Assembly: GCA_020086605.1 (NCBI GenBank)
Contig: JACBWW010000028.1
Location: 10,532,885 to 10,596,884, forward strand
Length of the DNA stretch: 64,000 bases
Source: Lanius collurio
Taxonomy: Eukaryota; Chordata; Aves; Passeriformes; Laniidae
Direction: 5' to 3'
The position numbers were made by a program, and so were the translations under genes. The notes under the pieces are model-generated. The model searched no databases, was not told the DNA's origin, and worked only from the letters and a program-made list of their open reading frames with translations. Positions 62,125-64,000 of the stretch are shown here, in pieces; within the stretch, counting starts at the first letter, position 1; every line of letters begins with the position of its first letter.

Positions 62125-62702
62125 TGTGAGAAACAAGATAACTCTTTTCTCTTAAATTAAAATTAAAGAAAATTTTATTCAAAAACAATTAACTGCAAAA
62201 GCAATTAAAGTACAAAAATTTGTTTGGGGTCCAGTGGCTCAGAAATCTAGAGGATCTCAGGAACATGGTGATAGGAGAGCTTGGTGGCTGAAACCGGCAC
62301 AAAACCTCAAAGCAGGAGGACCTTACAGTGCTGGGGTGACTTTAGCTAGTCCAAAGTCAGAGTTTAAAACGCTTTCTTTGAGGAAGTCAGACCTGCAGAC
62401 CCAGCACTGGGCTCCACTCCCAGCTAACCTGAGGTGAGTGGCCCTGGCTGGTCCTGTGCTCTGAGTTCTGTACTGTCTGGGTCCCGCCCATGACCGCCCA
62501 CTGTGCAGCCCCCAGGTCCTGGGTGATGGGTGGGGTATCGAGGTCAGGTCATCTCAGTCCTCCAATGGCTCGTGGTTGTCTGGGGAGAGATGTCATTGGC
62601 TCCAACAGCGGGAAAGGTCCTCATTAAATTCCAGGCTACCATGGAGCCGAGTTGCCGGATAACGAACGGGGTTTAAAATTTAGCCCTTGACAGCTGGGAA
62701 CA
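62125..62702 (-). mobile_element. Probable LTR (avian ERV), edges uncertain
   Basis: A CpG-containing GC-rich block (about 62230-62670) sits between AT-rich flanks. TTTATT at 62174-62179 reads AATAAA on the minus strand. On the minus strand a possible LTR runs from TGTTCCCAGC (62702) to TTTCTCACA (62125), with TG...CA ends and about 578 bp, but no matching target duplication or polypurine tract confirms these edges. The sequence to the right (to about 62830) has repeated 'tttaaa' phrases and might be adjoining internal sequence. A 67-residue plus-strand frame within it is not a gene. Confidence 0.5.
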
Positions 62703-64000
62703 TCGGTTTAAGAGCAGGGCTTAGGAACAGGTTTAAAGCCAACACTCTCTGCAAAAATATTAAAGTACAGTACAAACCTTTTAAAACGCCTTTAAGACAG
62801 ACAAAACCTATAAAATACAACTCTTACAGTTTAGATATTGTTTGAAATCTGAGAAAGGGACAACTTTGGAACTTTTATTAATTAGGGAACTTTAACTGAG
62901 AACTGTGTAACTCTTTTAATGAGCTATAAAGAAAATTAACTGAAGAACTTTGTACCTGGGCTGGTGGGTCATACTTAAGATGTAGAATTAAAACCTTTTA
63001 ATATACAATTAACTGAGGTACTTAATATGCAAAGACCAAGCAATTAGGATTTCATATGTAACAATGCAGACACCTGTGGGTGTGTATTTTGTTTACAGCC
63101 AGAAGTTGTCATAGATTTGAATGTTTTTTCTGTAAGTATAAATAGATAAGAGACATCTAAATCTTATCTTTTTTAAGCTTGAGATATTTGTTCAAATATA
63201 TCTTGTGGCAGCAAGATATTTATCTCCTATTAGTTTTAACTTGCTGCTTTTGAATTTATTTGTCATCCAACAAATCAGTTCTTCATATATTAATACTCTT
63301 ATGCAATAAATTTTCGATTTTTTGGACTATGCCCATCTACACCCACCCCCTGACACAAACCTTAGAATAGAGACATTCCTATGAACTGTGTGTTCATGTG
63401 AATATGTGATATTTTTTATACAAATTAACTGACTTCAAGGATCTAATGCCCAAAGGGAAAACAATAAATGAATAAAATTGAAAAATGCATATATAATTTG
63501 GAACATATATATTTTCTTCTTAAAAAGAGACAGCAAAAGAATATATTGCTTTATAATACTCCAGACTACAAGCAAGCTGGACAAAGCTCAACAAAAGCTT
63601 TCAACAGATATTCATATACCTCTTCAAAAGGAAACTTCATAGTATCACAAAGTAAAGCACATGACAAGATGCATCGTTGGGGAGAAATTTTTAATGCCAA
63701 AAAAACCAAAAAAAGGCTTTGGTCTATATTGGGTTTCTATGAGGAAGGAGAAGTTGTTGAAAAGAGAAGATACAATTTAATCACACAGCTTTTTATATAT
63801 GTTATTTATTTGTTTCATTTTTGCATTTCAAAAACAAAGGACAAACAGATATAGCAGTTAATCTAGCAAGATGTTACTATGTGTCCTTTCAGGGTAAAAA
63901 AACACACACAAATTTATAGAGTGTGAAAATCTCAGCAGTTTTTTAGTGTTGCAATTCCAAGATGAATCAAATGTGTCAATAGAGTTTTGTCAGAAGCAAA
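62703..64000. other. AT-rich non-coding DNA; possible ERV remnant at the left
   Basis: The first 120-300 bp may be internal sequence of the retroelement at 62.1-62.7 kb, but no viral motif is visible. The rest is AT-rich. A 128-residue Lys/Tyr-rich plus-strand frame at 63468-63854 has no family signature and its composition follows the A-rich DNA, so I do not call it a gene. Confidence 0.55.

Noticed and set aside
63468..63854. 128-residue Lys/Tyr-rich plus-strand frame
   Set aside because: Its composition follows the A-rich DNA, and it has no motif or context of a gene.
1..64000. CRISPR arrays, bacterial operons, tRNA or rRNA genes
   Set aside because: No regularly spaced direct repeats with unique spacers, no dense same-strand coding frames with ribosome-binding sites, and no recognisable structural RNA; the repeat content is that of a bird nuclear genome.

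Overview
The window looks like non-coding DNA from a bird nuclear genome, probably a songbird. The evidence is the repeat content: many CR1 LINE pieces, some ending in the CR1-type ATTCTATG/ATTCTGTG tail, together with several LTR families of a kind I associate with passerine genomes (class II ERVK-like and ERVL-like). The background is AT-rich. I found no exon, host protein-coding gene, tRNA, rRNA, CRISPR array or bacterial-type operon. The window is best read as a gene desert or long intron in which the recognisable structure is transposable elements, simple repeats and a few hairpins. The bird assignment is strong; the passerine assignment rests on remembered repeat families and is less certain.

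Layout: 1-4.9 kb is AT-rich with nothing recognised. An old CR1 ORF1 (esterase) fragment lies at 4.9-5.9 kb (-), followed by a CR1 tail at 6.2 kb. A two-LTR retroelement on the minus strand fills 7.36-10.1 kb and has a GC-rich internal block without recognisable retroviral genes. A long decayed CR1 ORF2 body lies at 16.2-17.7 kb (+). Solo LTRs lie at 20.07-20.70 kb and about 22.93-24.03 kb. From 28.3 to 32.9 kb there is an insertion cluster: two different solo LTRs (+), a CR1 3' end (+), and the 3' end of an ERVK-type provirus (-) with an integrase remnant and no room for env. A long CR1 with reverse-transcriptase remnants is at 40.2-41.6 kb (-), with further CR1 3' ends at 43.1, 45.6 (both -), 48.8 and 57.8 kb (both +). 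The last runs into a 20-unit pure TATTC pentanucleotide array. Two CR1 fragments in opposite orientation abut at 60.0-60.7 kb. An LTR-like, CpG-containing segment lies at 62.1-62.7 kb.

No genes work together here. The coding remnants are all from selfish elements (CR1 ORF1 and ORF2, ERVK integrase) and are broken by stops or frameshifts. By rough addition of the intervals, recognisable elements cover about one fifth of the window. I found no convincing undescribed biological system. The items most worth a second look are the two-LTR element with the unexplained GC-rich interior (7.36-10.1 kb), the microsatellite grown from a CR1 tail (58.2 kb), the env-less truncated ERVK (31.8-32.9 kb), and the unassigned GC-rich pocket at 36.1-36.5 kb.
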